Assembly: GCA_951800645.1 (NCBI GenBank)
Contig: CATOIK010000005.1
Coordinates: forward strand, 62,001-126,000
Source of the DNA: an uncultured Eubacteriales bacterium
Lineage (GTDB): Bacteria; Bacillota; Clostridia; Lachnospirales; Lachnospiraceae
DNA length: 64,000 nucleotides
Reading direction: 5' to 3'
In this document: one piece after another, positions 8,419 through 16,356 of the stretch
Layout: every line of letters starts with the position of its first letter
Position numbering within the stretch: position 1 is the first letter of the stretch
Made by a program: the position numbers and the translations under genes
Notes under the pieces: generated by a model
Told to the model about the DNA's origin: nothing
Databases searched by the model: none
Seen by the model: the letters and a program-made list of their open reading frames with translations, nothing else

Positions 8419-8997
8419 TTAGGAAATTTTTCTGGCCAGCACATGAAGGGTTTTATCTCCCTCTGCTTCTTCTCCCGTTACCCAGATTTTCCGAATTTCC
8501 AGCCGTCCGGTCTCTTTTAAAATCCGCTCCAGCTTCTCCTGGGTATACTCACAGAAATAACGGCCGTTCTGGGTTCCCTCAAAATCTCCCTCATGGAAAG
8601 AAAGGTATAAGGTTCCGCCCTGACGAAGGCTGTCAATTACTTTACTGAGAATTACAGGCATCTCATCCTCCGGCACATGAACCAGGGCCTCGCAGCCCCA
8701 CACGCCGTCAAATACCTCGTCAAACTCCATATCCTCGTAAGACATATTCAGCACTTCCAGGCCGGTGTGGATCTCCGCCAGCTTGCACATCTCCTCCGAT
8801 GCATCTAAAGGCGTTACATCAAGGCCCTGCTCATAGAAAGCCAGACTGTCCCGCCCGGAACCGCAGCCAAGATCCAGGATTGTATCTCCTTCTTCCATCT
8901 CTTCCAGAAAGGCCTGCCGCTCCTCTCCTAAGTCCCGCTCTACGGTCTGCTCAAAGATTGCAGATGCATATTTATTATAGTACCCGATTGTGTCCAC
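8419..8997 (-). CDS. Class I SAM-dependent methyltransferase
   Basis: A 192-residue Rossmann-fold methyltransferase. Motif I is LDLGCGSGRD (about 41-50), followed by an acidic residue in VTPLDAS (SAM ribose contact) and a GGTLYLSFH strand typical of small-molecule methyltransferases. The start ATG at 8997 is preceded by GGAGG. It lies 9 nt downstream of the CvfB-like gene, so probably in one operon with it and the thioesterase. The substrate cannot be inferred. Confidence 0.85.
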   Translation of the reverse strand: MDTIGYYNKYASAIFEQTVERDLGEERQAFLEEMEEGDTILDLGCGSGRDSLAFYEQGLDVTPLDASEEMCKLAEIHTGLEVLNMSYEDMEFDEVFDGVWGCEALVHVPEDEMPVILSKVIDSLRQGGTLYLSFHEGDFEGTQNGRYFCEYTQEKLERILKETGRLEIRKIWVTGEEAEGDKTLHVLARKIS

Positions 8998-9006
8998 TTG
9001 ATCCTC

Positions 9007-9840
9007 CTATATCATTTCAATGGTTTTTTCCGTGATCCGGATTTTATTTTCTTTTAACAGGCATCCTACCGCCCGCTTAAAGGCATTCTTGCTCATCTGG
9101 AACTCCCGCAGGATCGTCTCAGGCCGTGCCTTATCATTGAAAGGCAGCACGCCGTCAAACTCGTCAATGACCTGTAAGACCATCTGAGCGTCTGCATCCA
9201 TCTGCAGATATGCTTTCTGCCGGGGGCTTAAATCCAGCTTTCCATCCTCCCGCACCTTTACTACCCGGACTTCCACCACATCTCCCAGATGGAAGCTGCC
9301 ATACAGCTCCTTTTTGGGGATCAGGCCGAAATAACGGTTGTCCACAGCTACAAAGGCGCCCAGCGTTTCGCTGATCTCGTAGATGGTTCCGGTTACCTTA
9401 TCATCTTTTTTATAAGGGGACTCAGCGCTCATGTAAGGATAGACTTTCATGGTTGCAGCCAGCCGTCCGCTTTTGTCAACATAAAGAGCCACCAGGCATT
9501 CCTCGCCGGGGCGAACCCTGTGATTCTGCTCCTTAAAGGGAAGCAGCAGATCCTTTTCCAGCCCCATGTCCAGGAAGGCGCCGATTTTTACCACATCCTT
9601 TACCGGCAGCACAGCGGTCTCTCCTACCTGCAGCTTCGGCACCGTGGTGGTGGCAATCATCCGGTCCTCTGAGTCCTTATAAACAAAAACCTCCAGGCTG
9701 TCTCCGGTCTTTGTACCTTCCGGCACCTGTTTCCTGGGCAGCAGCACCGACTGTTTGTCGTCTCCCTCCTGCCCTAAATACACACCGAAGTCCTTTTCCC
9801 GCTGCACCGTCAGCGTCTGAATTTTTCCTAACTCTATCAT
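9007..9840 (-). CDS. cvfB: CvfB-like S1-domain RNA-binding protein
   Basis: A 277-residue protein of tandem S1-like OB folds (about 1-65, 65-140 and 145-215) with a C-terminal winged-helix-like region, as in CvfB/YitL. I start at MIELGKIQT (9840) because its ATG overlaps the stop of the upstream thioesterase gene (ATGA); the longer frame to 9915 would read through that gene. CvfB affects virulence-gene expression in Staphylococcus; here only RNA binding is a safe statement. Confidence 0.85.
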   Translation of the reverse strand: MIELGKIQTLTVQREKDFGVYLGQEGDDKQSVLLPRKQVPEGTKTGDSLEVFVYKDSEDRMIATTTVPKLQVGETAVLPVKDVVKIGAFLDMGLEKDLLLPFKEQNHRVRPGEECLVALYVDKSGRLAATMKVYPYMSAESPYKKDDKVTGTIYEISETLGAFVAVDNRYFGLIPKKELYGSFHLGDVVEVRVVKVREDGKLDLSPRQKAYLQMDADAQMVLQVIDEFDGVLPFNDKARPETILREFQMSKNAFKRAVGCLLKENKIRITEKTIEMI

Positions 9841-10577
9841 CTGATCTTCTCTTTCTCCTTCTGCTCCCCCGCCTGCAGCCATACCACAGCGCAGGTCTGG
9901 CCCTCTGCTCCGCAAAGAACCACGGTCCAGTCATTTTCATCCCGGCTGACCTGGGGCGTCATAACATCTCCCAGCACAGCCGCATTTTTATATTCCACCC
10001 GCAACTGCCTGATCCGAATATCCTCCGGCAAAGCTTCACGAGCCATATCTACATACTGGGCGTTGTTTACATGATGGTTGGTATCGATGTGATGCCGCAT
10101 TACATGGATTTCCTTTGCAGTCTGATACGCCTCCGGCACCGGGATTTTTCTGGCGGCATACTCCATGTCCAGCTTTTTTTCATCTCCGGTTCCATACCCC
10201 CGGACATCTTCCGGACTGATCCGCGCCGGGCGGCCAGCCTCTGTGTCGAAGAAGAACCAGATGGAATTGGCTTTTACCAGATAATTTCCCTGCTTGTCCT
10301 GAATGGTGAAATTCCGGTATCCATAAATGCCTTTAAAGTCATAGGGCCAGGTACTGATAACAATTTCCTCTCCCAGTCTTGGATACCGCTCAATTACAAT
10401 CTGCCAGGAAGACAGCCACCAGGCACGACAACGCCCTTTAAGATAGTCAATCCCCAGATTCAGATCCTCTGACTGGAAGGTAGAACAGTCCTGGAAATAA
10501 TTGATAATTCCGGTTATGGTCAGTTCCTGATTTACATCCACCTCACTGTAGCGAACCCGGCTTTCAAACGAATACAT
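9837..10577 (-). CDS. Acyl-ACP thioesterase (FatA/B-like, double hot-dog)
   Basis: A 246-residue protein with two hot-dog halves. The segment DTNHHVNNAQYVDMARE (about 167-183) carries the Asn/His region that forms the active site of acyl-ACP thioesterases. N-terminal YSFESRVRYSEVDVNQE is typical of the bacterial branch. The enzyme releases fatty acids from acyl-ACP. Start MYSFES (10577) is chosen behind AGAGG; ATGA overlap joins it to the CvfB gene. It is the last chromosomal gene before the mobile element, whose insertion leaves it intact. Confidence 0.88.
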   Translation of the reverse strand: MYSFESRVRYSEVDVNQELTITGIINYFQDCSTFQSEDLNLGIDYLKGRCRAWWLSSWQIVIERYPRLGEEIVISTWPYDFKGIYGYRNFTIQDKQGNYLVKANSIWFFFDTEAGRPARISPEDVRGYGTGDEKKLDMEYAARKIPVPEAYQTAKEIHVMRHHIDTNHHVNNAQYVDMAREALPEDIRIRQLRVEYKNAAVLGDVMTPQVSRDENDWTVVLCGAEGQTCAVVWLQAGEQKEKEKIR

Positions 10578-10684
10578 ACATCTAACCTCTTTCAATGCCC
10601 ACAATGATGCCATTATCTTTTATTATCTCATATATTCAGCGGAATCACAACTATTTTTTCCATTAAAGTTTCATAGGGCGAACT

Positions 10685-10715
10685 TTCCTAAGGGCCATAT
10701 AAATTAGGAAAACCG
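10685..10715. other. Predicted attL (left end of the element)
   Basis: The hexamer CCATAT (10695-10700) is shared with attR (34076-34081). Just inside, ATTAGGAAAAC (10703-10713) is the exact inverted copy of GTTTTCCTAAT (34056-34066) at the right end. Joining the ends in a circle would give a symmetric attP with these arms 17 bp apart, as expected for a large serine recombinase. The precise crossover dinucleotide is not resolved. Confidence 0.6.
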
Positions 10716-10781
10716 CAAATACAAGGTTTTTCGGAGCCTACCAACAAAAATAATATTTGATCTATCACATTACGCTGAAAG

Positions 10782-10814
10782 GCCGTCCGGCCATCAAAAC
10801 CGGGCGGCTTTTTT
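10782..10814 (+). terminator. Terminator-like hairpin upstream of parB
   Basis: GCCGTCCGG (10782-10790) pairs with CCGGGCGGC (10800-10808, one G-U) and is followed by six T. It would stop transcription entering from the left end. A second GGAGG (about 10831) in front of a five-codon frame lies between it and parB and may be a leader-peptide relic. Apart from attL, nothing else was seen in 10578-10901. Confidence 0.6.
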
Positions 10815-10901
10815 GCGTGGATAGACGGGAAGGAGGTAAAAAATAATTACAGAAATTTAAGCCTGAAATTTGTGCAACTTTAACGAAAAGGAGGTTAATG
10901 A

Positions 10902-12353
10902 ATGGCAGATGACAAACTGAACACGGGCCCCGGTGAGAAAAAAATCCCGGAGGCTCCCGAGTCTGTAACGGCTGGCCAGCCCCAGGCCCCGGCTCCCGAA
11001 CAGGCCGCTCCCACACCCCAGCAGGAACAGACCGGGCCCGCAAAGCCCGATCCCGGCGATGTGGTAGTGTCCTTTGAGCAGATCAATGAGCTCATGGGCG
11101 AAAAGCGAAAGGCGGCCCGGGCTGAGGTAGAGAAAGCCGGGGATGCCCCCACAAAGGAGCAGGCTCCCGGTGAGGCGGAACAGCCCGCCACTGGCGAACC
11201 GAAAAAGCCCCGCCGTGGCCGTTCCCCGAAGGAGGATAAAGCGGAGCCCGCTGGCAAGGAGGCGGCAAAGCCCCGCAAGGGCCGCCCGCCCAAGGCTGAC
11301 AAAGCGGCCCCCGGCGAGGCCCAGCCGTCCAAGCGAGACAAAATGTCCCGAAGTGACGGGAAGGCTCCGGACGCTCAAACTCCCCCAAAGGCTGGGAAAA
11401 CTGCTCCCGAAAAGAAGGCCGCCGCCCCGGAGCAGGCTCCGCCCGGGCCAGTCACCCCTCCCCGTCCGGTGGAGGAAGGCAAGCTCATGTATCTGAAACT
11501 TTCCGAGATGCATCCGTTCCATACATTCCGGCCCCATCCGTTCAAGGTGCGGGACGATGCCAAAATGCAGGAGACAGTGGCATCCATTAAGGCAAACGGC
11601 GTGATGGTGCCGGGCCTTGCCCGCCCGGAAAAGGACGGAAACGGCTATGAGATTGTGGCGGGCCACCGCCGCTGCCGGGGCAGTGAACTGGCCGGGCTAT
11701 CTGAAATGCCCTTTATCGTCCGGGATATGAGCGACCACGAGGCTGTCCAGGCCATGAAGGACAGCAACAAGCAGAGGGATCAGACGCTCCCCAGCGAGCT
11801 GGCCGCCCTGCTGGATTTGGAAGTGGAGGACATCAAGCACCAGGGCGGGCGGCTGAAAAATGTGGCCGAGGGCGACATTGGCAAGCGTTCCGTGGAGATC
11901 GTGGGCGAGGCCCACGACATGAACTATAAAAAAGTCATGCGCTATCTGCGGCTCAATTCCCTTGTGCCGGAACTGCTGGACAAGGTGGACGATAAAAAGA
12001 TGGGCTTTATGCCCGCCGTGGAGCTTTCCTATATCAAGCCCAAAAACCAGAGGCTGATCGCCGTTTCCATTGACGGGGAGCAGGCGTCCCCCTCGGTGGC
12101 CCAGGCGAAAAAGCTCCGGGAGCTGGATCAGGAGGGCAAGCTCAACGGCGATGTGATTGACGGTATCTTATCAGAAAAGAAAAAGGAGGATCGAGGCGTG
12201 ATTATTTCAACTGCTGAACTGGAAAAGTATTTCGGCAAGGAGGTCACTCCGGCCAAAATGAAAGAGCAGATCATCGGCCTGCTGGACGAGTGGAAACAGA
12301 AACAGCCGCCCGAGCTGGCAAAGGCCCCGAAGAAAATGGAAAAAGACAAGTAA
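10902..12353 (+). CDS. ParB/Spo0J-family partition protein with long Pro/Ala/Lys-rich N-terminus
   Basis: A 483-residue protein. Residues 1-185 are low-complexity Pro/Ala/Lys/Glu-rich and carry AT-hook-like RRGRSPK and RKGRPPK stretches. About 190-300 is a ParB nuclease/CTPase-fold domain with the GHRRCRG box; a helix-turn-helix region follows (about 310-400). ParB proteins bind parS palindromes and spread as CTP-dependent clamps. GGAGG lies 9 nt before the ATG. No parA is present in the element, which is unusual. One copy of the dispersed palindrome is embedded in the disordered part (reads DKMSRS). This protein is the best candidate to recognise the palindromes, but that is inference. Confidence 0.88.
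   Translation: MADDKLNTGPGEKKIPEAPESVTAGQPQAPAPEQAAPTPQQEQTGPAKPDPGDVVVSFEQINELMGEKRKAARAEVEKAGDAPTKEQAPGEAEQPATGEPKKPRRGRSPKEDKAEPAGKEAAKPRKGRPPKADKAAPGEAQPSKRDKMSRSDGKAPDAQTPPKAGKTAPEKKAAAPEQAPPGPVTPPRPVEEGKLMYLKLSEMHPFHTFRPHPFKVRDDAKMQETVASIKANGVMVPGLARPEKDGNGYEIVAGHRRCRGSELAGLSEMPFIVRDMSDHEAVQAMKDSNKQRDQTLPSELAALLDLEVEDIKHQGGRLKNVAEGDIGKRSVEIVGEAHDMNYKKVMRYLRLNSLVPELLDKVDDKKMGFMPAVELSYIKPKNQRLIAVSIDGEQASPSVAQAKKLRELDQEGKLNGDVIDGILSEKKKEDRGVIISTAELEKYFGKEVTPAKMKEQIIGLLDEWKQKQPPELAKAPKKMEKDK
11330..11354. repeat. Dispersed palindrome, copy 1 of 16
   Basis: Core GAGACA-AAA-TGTCCC at 11335-11349, inside parB, in frame with its disordered N-terminal region. The left outer arm is degenerate. 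Confidence 0.85.
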
Positions 12354-12638
12354 CCACTTCGAGACATTTTGTCCCGAGGGGCTCTGCCCCTCTGCGATGG
12401 CTCTGGTGGTATATATCCCCCGTCGCCGGGGATAAAAAAGCGCAGTCGGGAGCGGGCCGTCAAGGGGGCCAACGGCCCCGCCGCTTGCGGCGGCTTGCCC
12501 TTTACGGCCTGCCCCGGCTGTGCTATCTCCGGCCAAGCGGCGGGGGTATATCCTCCAGAGCCGCCCCCTTTCCCATGATTGGGAAAGGGCGGGGGGTTAG
12601 GGTTGAACGATTTTATGTTAGAACGGAGGTTTTTACTT
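12354..12638 (+). other. Long structured intergenic leader
   Basis: A non-coding gap rich in strong hairpins. After palindrome copy 2 come ATCCCC/GGGGAT (about 12416-12434), GGGGCC/GGCCCC with GCCGC/GCGGC (about 12465-12495), and CCCTTTCCC with GGGAAAGGG (12566-12589). The last ends about 30 nt before the Shine-Dalgarno of the next gene. None has a T-run, so they are not simple terminators. No protein family was recognised in any frame. Confidence 0.6.
12356..12380. repeat. Dispersed palindrome, copy 2 of 16
   Basis: Core GAGACA-TTT-TGTCCC at 12361-12375, beginning 3 nt after the parB stop codon. Confidence 0.9.
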
Positions 12639-12980
12639 ATGAAACGACCCCTTGCATACATTACCGCCGCATGGTTTGGCGGCGACAGTGAAAACGCAGA
12701 ACTGGCGGCCCAGTATTGCCGGGCCGTATATGAGGCGGGCTTTGCACCGATCTGCCCCGCCCTCTATCTGCCGCTGTTCCTCAATGACGCAGTACCCGAG
12801 GAGCATAAAAGCGGCATTGACATTGGCCGTGACCTGCTCCGCCGCTCCCGGGTGCTGGTGGTATGCGGCCACAGCATGACCGAGGCCATGAAAAATGATA
12901 TTGCCGTGGCCCAGCGGCTGGGGATTACCGCCACCACCCTTGAGGGCATTTTGACCGTCAAGGGCCAGGGCAAACGCTGA
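12639..12980 (+). CDS. DUF7768/DUF4406-like small protein
   Basis: A 113-residue protein beginning MKRPLAYITAAWFGG. The pattern of a beta strand followed by N-x-x-L-A-x-x-Y-C-R-A-V and later SRVLVVCGHSMTEAMKNDI resembles the nucleoside-2-deoxyribosyltransferase-like fold seen in DUF4406/DUF7768 proteins of mobile elements. The start at 12639 follows GGAGG with an 11-nt spacing; upstream in-frame starts lack a ribosome site. Its stop overlaps the start of ardA by one base. No enzymatic role is established. Confidence 0.65.
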   Translation: MKRPLAYITAAWFGGDSENAELAAQYCRAVYEAGFAPICPALYLPLFLNDAVPEEHKSGIDIGRDLLRRSRVLVVCGHSMTEAMKNDIAVAQRLGITATTLEGILTVKGQGKR

Positions 12981-13684
12981 TGGCATCCTTGTTTGAGGCT
13001 TACATTACCAACCTCGGCAAATACAACGAGGGGGAGCTGGTGGGAGAAACACTGGAATTTCCCACCAGCCCCCAGGAGGTGCAGGCGCTGTTGAAACATA
13101 TCGGCGTGGACGGCATACGGTACGAGGAATTTTTTATTACCAGCTTTGACGGCGATGTGCTGGGGCTCTATGACTATCTGGGTGAATATGAAAATCTGGA
13201 CGAGCTCAACCATCTGGCCTGCCTGCTCTCGGAACTCGATCAAGGTGAGCTTGAAAAATTTGAGGCAGTGCTCCATACGGGGGCGCATACCTCCAGTGTG
13301 GCAGATATTATCAATCTGACGCAAAATCTGGATTGCTTTGAATTTTATCCGGAGATTGAAAATGAGGAGGACTTGGGCCGTTACTGGGCGGAGGACCTGC
13401 CGATCCCGGAAGAACTGAAAGACTATTTTGACTATGAGGCATACGGCAGGGACATCTCCATCAACGAGGGCGGCCACATGGCCCCAGGCGGCTATGTGGT
13501 TCAGACCAGCGGAGACTTTAGGGAATATTATCACGGCCCCCAGGACATCCCCGCCGAGCATAAGGTGTTTTCCTATCCCCAGCTTTCCATCCGGGAGCAG
13601 ATGGCCGCTTACAAAGAGGTGATTGACGGTTCCTCAAAAGAGGGCTTTCGGCGGCTGACCGAAAAAGGCCGGGAGGAACGCTGA
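12980..13684 (+). CDS. ardA: Anti-restriction protein ArdA
   Basis: A 234-residue acidic protein with the ArdA N-terminal signature AYITNLGKYNEGELVGE (8-24) and the elongated three-domain layout of Tn916-type ArdA (ORF18). ArdA mimics B-form DNA and blocks type I restriction enzymes, protecting incoming single-strand-derived DNA during conjugation. The C-terminal extra region (FSYPQLSIREQMAAYKEV, split: FSYPQLSIREQ, MAAYKEV) is typical of Clostridia ICE versions. Translationally coupled to the gene before. Confidence 0.93.
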   Translation: MASLFEAYITNLGKYNEGELVGETLEFPTSPQEVQALLKHIGVDGIRYEEFFITSFDGDVLGLYDYLGEYENLDELNHLACLLSELDQGELEKFEAVLHTGAHTSSVADIINLTQNLDCFEFYPEIENEEDLGRYWAEDLPIPEELKDYFDYEAYGRDISINEGGHMAPGGYVVQTSGDFREYYHGPQDIPAEHKVFSYPQLSIREQMAAYKEVIDGSSKEGFRRLTEKGREER

Positions 13685-13690
13685 CAAGGC

Positions 13691-13715
13691 ACTTCGAGAC
13701 ATTTTGTCCCAAAGC
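13691..13715. repeat. Dispersed palindrome, copy 3 of 16
   Basis: Core GAGACA-TTT-TGTCCC at 13696-13710, between the ardA stop and the pcfB Shine-Dalgarno (13723-13727). Confidence 0.9.
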
Positions 13716-13735
13716 GGAGAAAGGAGGCGGTGTAA

Positions 13736-14212
13736 CTGATTGATGAAGAAATTTCCCGGAGCTCCATAGCGATCTCTGTCCGGGCTGGCAAGCTGACGGC
13801 CCGGGGGCTGGCTTATGTGCTCCAGGCGGCTGGGGGCCAGATCGCCAAACGGCACCGGGCGGCCCAAAGGCCCCACGGCAGGCAGAGCGTGAAAAAGCTC
13901 ATGGCCCACGGAGAAAATATAAACAGCATTGAGGTGGAGGCTCCCAGGCTCTTTGACCGTATGGCCCGCCGTTTCAATGTGGACTATGCCTTTTATAAAA
14001 CTGGGCCGGACAAATATCTGCTGTTTTTTAAGGCGGGACAGGCGGACGCTGTTACCGCCTGCTTTGAAAGCTATTCCCGGAAACTGCTCACGCAGTCAAA
14101 ATTCAGACGCATCCCTATCCGGGAGCAACTGAAACAGGCGGCGGAGCGGCTTGCGGTGGAAAAGCCCCGGGCGAAAGAACGAGTAAAGGAGGCGGCCCGT
14201 GAGGACAGATAG
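13736..14212 (+). CDS. pcfB: PcfB-family conjugation protein (DUF3801), probable CTG start
   Basis: A 158-residue protein of the PcfB family, which works with the coupling ATPase encoded next. The first ordinary start codon in frame is at 13817, but the reading frame and family-like sequence (IDEEISRSSIAISVRAGKL) begin right after GGAGG at 13723-13727. The codon at the proper spacing (8 nt) is CTG at 13736, followed by ATT; the codon before CTG is a stop. So translation most likely begins at a non-ATG codon. The 3' end overlaps the virD4 start by 14 nt. Confidence 0.8.
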   Translation: MIDEEISRSSIAISVRAGKLTARGLAYVLQAAGGQIAKRHRAAQRPHGRQSVKKLMAHGENINSIEVEAPRLFDRMARRFNVDYAFYKTGPDKYLLFFKAGQADAVTACFESYSRKLLTQSKFRRIPIREQLKQAAERLAVEKPRAKERVKEAAREDR

Positions 14213-16037
14213 CATAAAAAAATATTTGATACCCAACATCCCCTACCTGTTTATCCTGTGGGCCTGTCTGAAAATCGGGACAGCCTACCGGCTGGCGGCG
14301 GGTACGGATTTCGCCCACAAATTGATCGGGCTGGGCCAGACCATCGGCCCGGCCTTTGCCGACTTCGCCCCGGGAGTCAATCCCTTTGACTGGCTGATCG
14401 GCATCGTGGGGGCGGCGGCGTTCCGTCTGCTGATCTATGTAAAAAGCAAAAACGCTAAAAAATTCCGCCGGGATGAAGAGTATGGATCGGCCCGGTGGGG
14501 GACGGAAAAAGACATCAAGCCCTTTGTCGATCCAAAGTTTGAAAACAATGTCATTCTGACCGGGACGGAGTTCCTTACCATGAATACCCGGCCCCAAAAC
14601 CCGGCCAACGCCCGCAACCTCAACTGCTGTGTCATCGGCTCGTCCGGCTCGGGAAAAACCCGGTTCTGGCTCACGCCCCAACTGCTCCAGGCTCATTCCT
14701 CTTTCGTGGTGGTCGATCCCAAGGGCGGGGTGCTGTCCCAGGTGGGCGCTTTTCTCCAAAAGAAAAAGGGGTATAAGGTCAAGGTATTCAACAGCATTGA
14801 TTTTTCAAAATCCATGCACTATAACCCGCTGGCCTATATCAAGAACGAGGCCGACATCCTTAAATTTGTGGATGCCCTCATTTCCAACACCAAAGGCGAG
14901 GGCAAGGAGGGCGACCCGTTCTGGACAAAATCGGAAACTTTGCTTTACTGCGCTTTGATCGCCTATATCATTTTCGAGGGCCCCGCCGAGGATCGGAACA
15001 TGAATACTCTGGTGGATATGATTTCCGGTATGGAGGTCAAAGAGGATGATGAGGAATTTATGAACGCCGTGGACTATATGTTTTCCGGGCTGGAAAAGAG
15101 AAAGCCGGATTGTTTCGCTGTCAAGCAGTACAAAAAGTACAAGCTGGCCAGCGGCAAGACGGCAAAAAGCATTTTGATTTCCTGCGGGGCCAGACTTGCG
15201 CCCTTTGACATCCCCCAGCTCCGGGAGATTATGTCTTATGACGAAATGGAGCTTGACCGCATCGGAGATCGGAAAACGGCGGTGTTCTTTATTATCTCGG
15301 ACACCACCCAGACCTATAACTTCCTTGTGGCTCTTGCTTTTTCGCAGATGTTCAATCTCCTGTGCGAGCGGGCCGACAATGTCCACGGGGGCCGCCTGCC
15401 CCACCATGTGCGGGTGCTGTGGGACGAGGCGGCCAACACTGGCCAGGTGCCCCAGCTTGAAAAGATTGTGGCGGTGATCCGCTCCCGGGAGGTGTCGCTG
15501 ACCCTCTTTTACCAGCAGTTGGCGCAGTGCAAGGCTATTTATGACAAACACGCTGAGACGATTTTGGGAAATATGGACAGCGTGATCTTCCTCGGAGGCC
15601 GGGAGGCCAGCACCATCAAGGAAATTTCCGAGAACTGGCTGGGAAAGGCCACTATCTCCATGCAGACCGACAGCCGCTCCCGTGGCCAGTCGGAAAGCTA
15701 CAGCCAGAATAACCAGCGGCTGGGCCGGGAGCTGATGACCCCGGCGGAACTGGCAACCATGCCGGGGGACAAGTGCATTTTGCAGTTGCGGGGCCTGCCC
15801 CCGTTCTTCTCCCCCAAATATGATCTGAAAAAGCACCCCAACTACAAATACACGGCTGAGGCCGATAAAATCAAAAACGCCTTTGACCTTGACAGGCTCA
15901 TCAACCGCCGCAGGCGGCCCGGGCCGGAGGAACTATGCGAGGTGTATAAGGTGTCCGTGGAGGACAATGGGCTCACAGGCGAGGACGAGGACATCCTCAA
16001 CTATGACGATATTGACGATCCGGACGCCTTTGCATAA
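14199..16037 (+). CDS. VirD4/TraG-type conjugal coupling ATPase (PcfC-like)
   Basis: A 612-residue type IV coupling protein with a GTG start inside the end of pcfB. Two N-terminal membrane segments (about 10-30 and 60-85) precede the RecA-like domain. Walker A GSSGSGKT lies near 147-154 and Walker B VLWDEAAN near 406-413. It carries relaxase-DNA complexes to the mating channel. SARWGTEKDI near 100 is typical of TraG/VirD4. The gene is followed at once by palindrome copy 4 and a terminator. Confidence 0.95.
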   Translation: MRTDSIKKYLIPNIPYLFILWACLKIGTAYRLAAGTDFAHKLIGLGQTIGPAFADFAPGVNPFDWLIGIVGAAAFRLLIYVKSKNAKKFRRDEEYGSARWGTEKDIKPFVDPKFENNVILTGTEFLTMNTRPQNPANARNLNCCVIGSSGSGKTRFWLTPQLLQAHSSFVVVDPKGGVLSQVGAFLQKKKGYKVKVFNSIDFSKSMHYNPLAYIKNEADILKFVDALISNTKGEGKEGDPFWTKSETLLYCALIAYIIFEGPAEDRNMNTLVDMISGMEVKEDDEEFMNAVDYMFSGLEKRKPDCFAVKQYKKYKLASGKTAKSILISCGARLAPFDIPQLREIMSYDEMELDRIGDRKTAVFFIISDTTQTYNFLVALAFSQMFNLLCERADNVHGGRLPHHVRVLWDEAANTGQVPQLEKIVAVIRSREVSLTLFYQQLAQCKAIYDKHAETILGNMDSVIFLGGREASTIKEISENWLGKATISMQTDSRSRGQSESYSQNNQRLGRELMTPAELATMPGDKCILQLRGLPPFFSPKYDLKKHPNYKYTAEADKIKNAFDLDRLINRRRRPGPEELCEVYKVSVEDNGLTGEDEDILNYDDIDDPDAFA

Positions 16038-16041
16038 ATGG

Positions 16042-16066
16042 GCTTTGGGACAAAGTGTCCCGAAGT
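16042..16066. repeat. Dispersed palindrome, copy 4 of 16
   Basis: Core GGGACA-AAG-TGTCCC at 16047-16061, 10 nt past the virD4 stop and directly before a terminator. Confidence 0.9.
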
Positions 16067-16074
16067 CGGTAACT

Positions 16075-16098
16075 GCCGCCAGAAATGGCGGCTTTTTT
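16075..16098 (+). terminator. Intrinsic terminator between virD4 and Maff2 gene
   Basis: GCCGCC (16075-16080) pairs with GGCGGC (16087-16092), followed by TTTTTT. It would split the transfer operon or attenuate its distal part. Confidence 0.8.
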
Positions 16099-16134
16099 CA
16101 TAGCCGGGAATATCCCGGAGAAATGGAGGACTAT

Positions 16135-16347
16135 ATGGCATTTTTCGCATCCGCTATCACCACTTTACAGACCCTTGTGATCGCCCTCGGCGCTGGCCTT
16201 GGCGTATGGGGCGTAGTCAATCTTCTGGAGGGCTACGGCTCGGACAACCCTGGCTCAAAAAGCCAGGGCATGAAACAGCTCATGGCTGGCGGCGGCATCA
16301 TCGTGATCGGCACCACGCTGATTCCTCTGCTGTCTGGCCTGTTCTAA
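16135..16347 (+). CDS. Maff2-family small membrane protein
   Basis: A 70-residue protein starting MAFFASAITTLQTLVIALGAG, the namesake motif of Maff2 proteins of Firmicutes conjugative elements. Two membrane segments (about 8-28 and 45-67) flank a Gly/Ser loop. This resembles a VirB2-like pilin in size and topology, but that function is inference. Start 16135 follows GGAGG; an in-frame ATG at 16123 overlaps the ribosome site and is less likely. Confidence 0.85.
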   Translation: MAFFASAITTLQTLVIALGAGLGVWGVVNLLEGYGSDNPGSKSQGMKQLMAGGGIIVIGTTLIPLLSGLF

Positions 16348-16356
16348 GGAGGGCCT

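Noticed and set aside
8254-8520. An 88-codon plus-strand frame overlapping a terminator and the methyltransferase gene
   Set aside because: Begins in the terminator stem, no ribosome site, and overlaps a well-supported gene.
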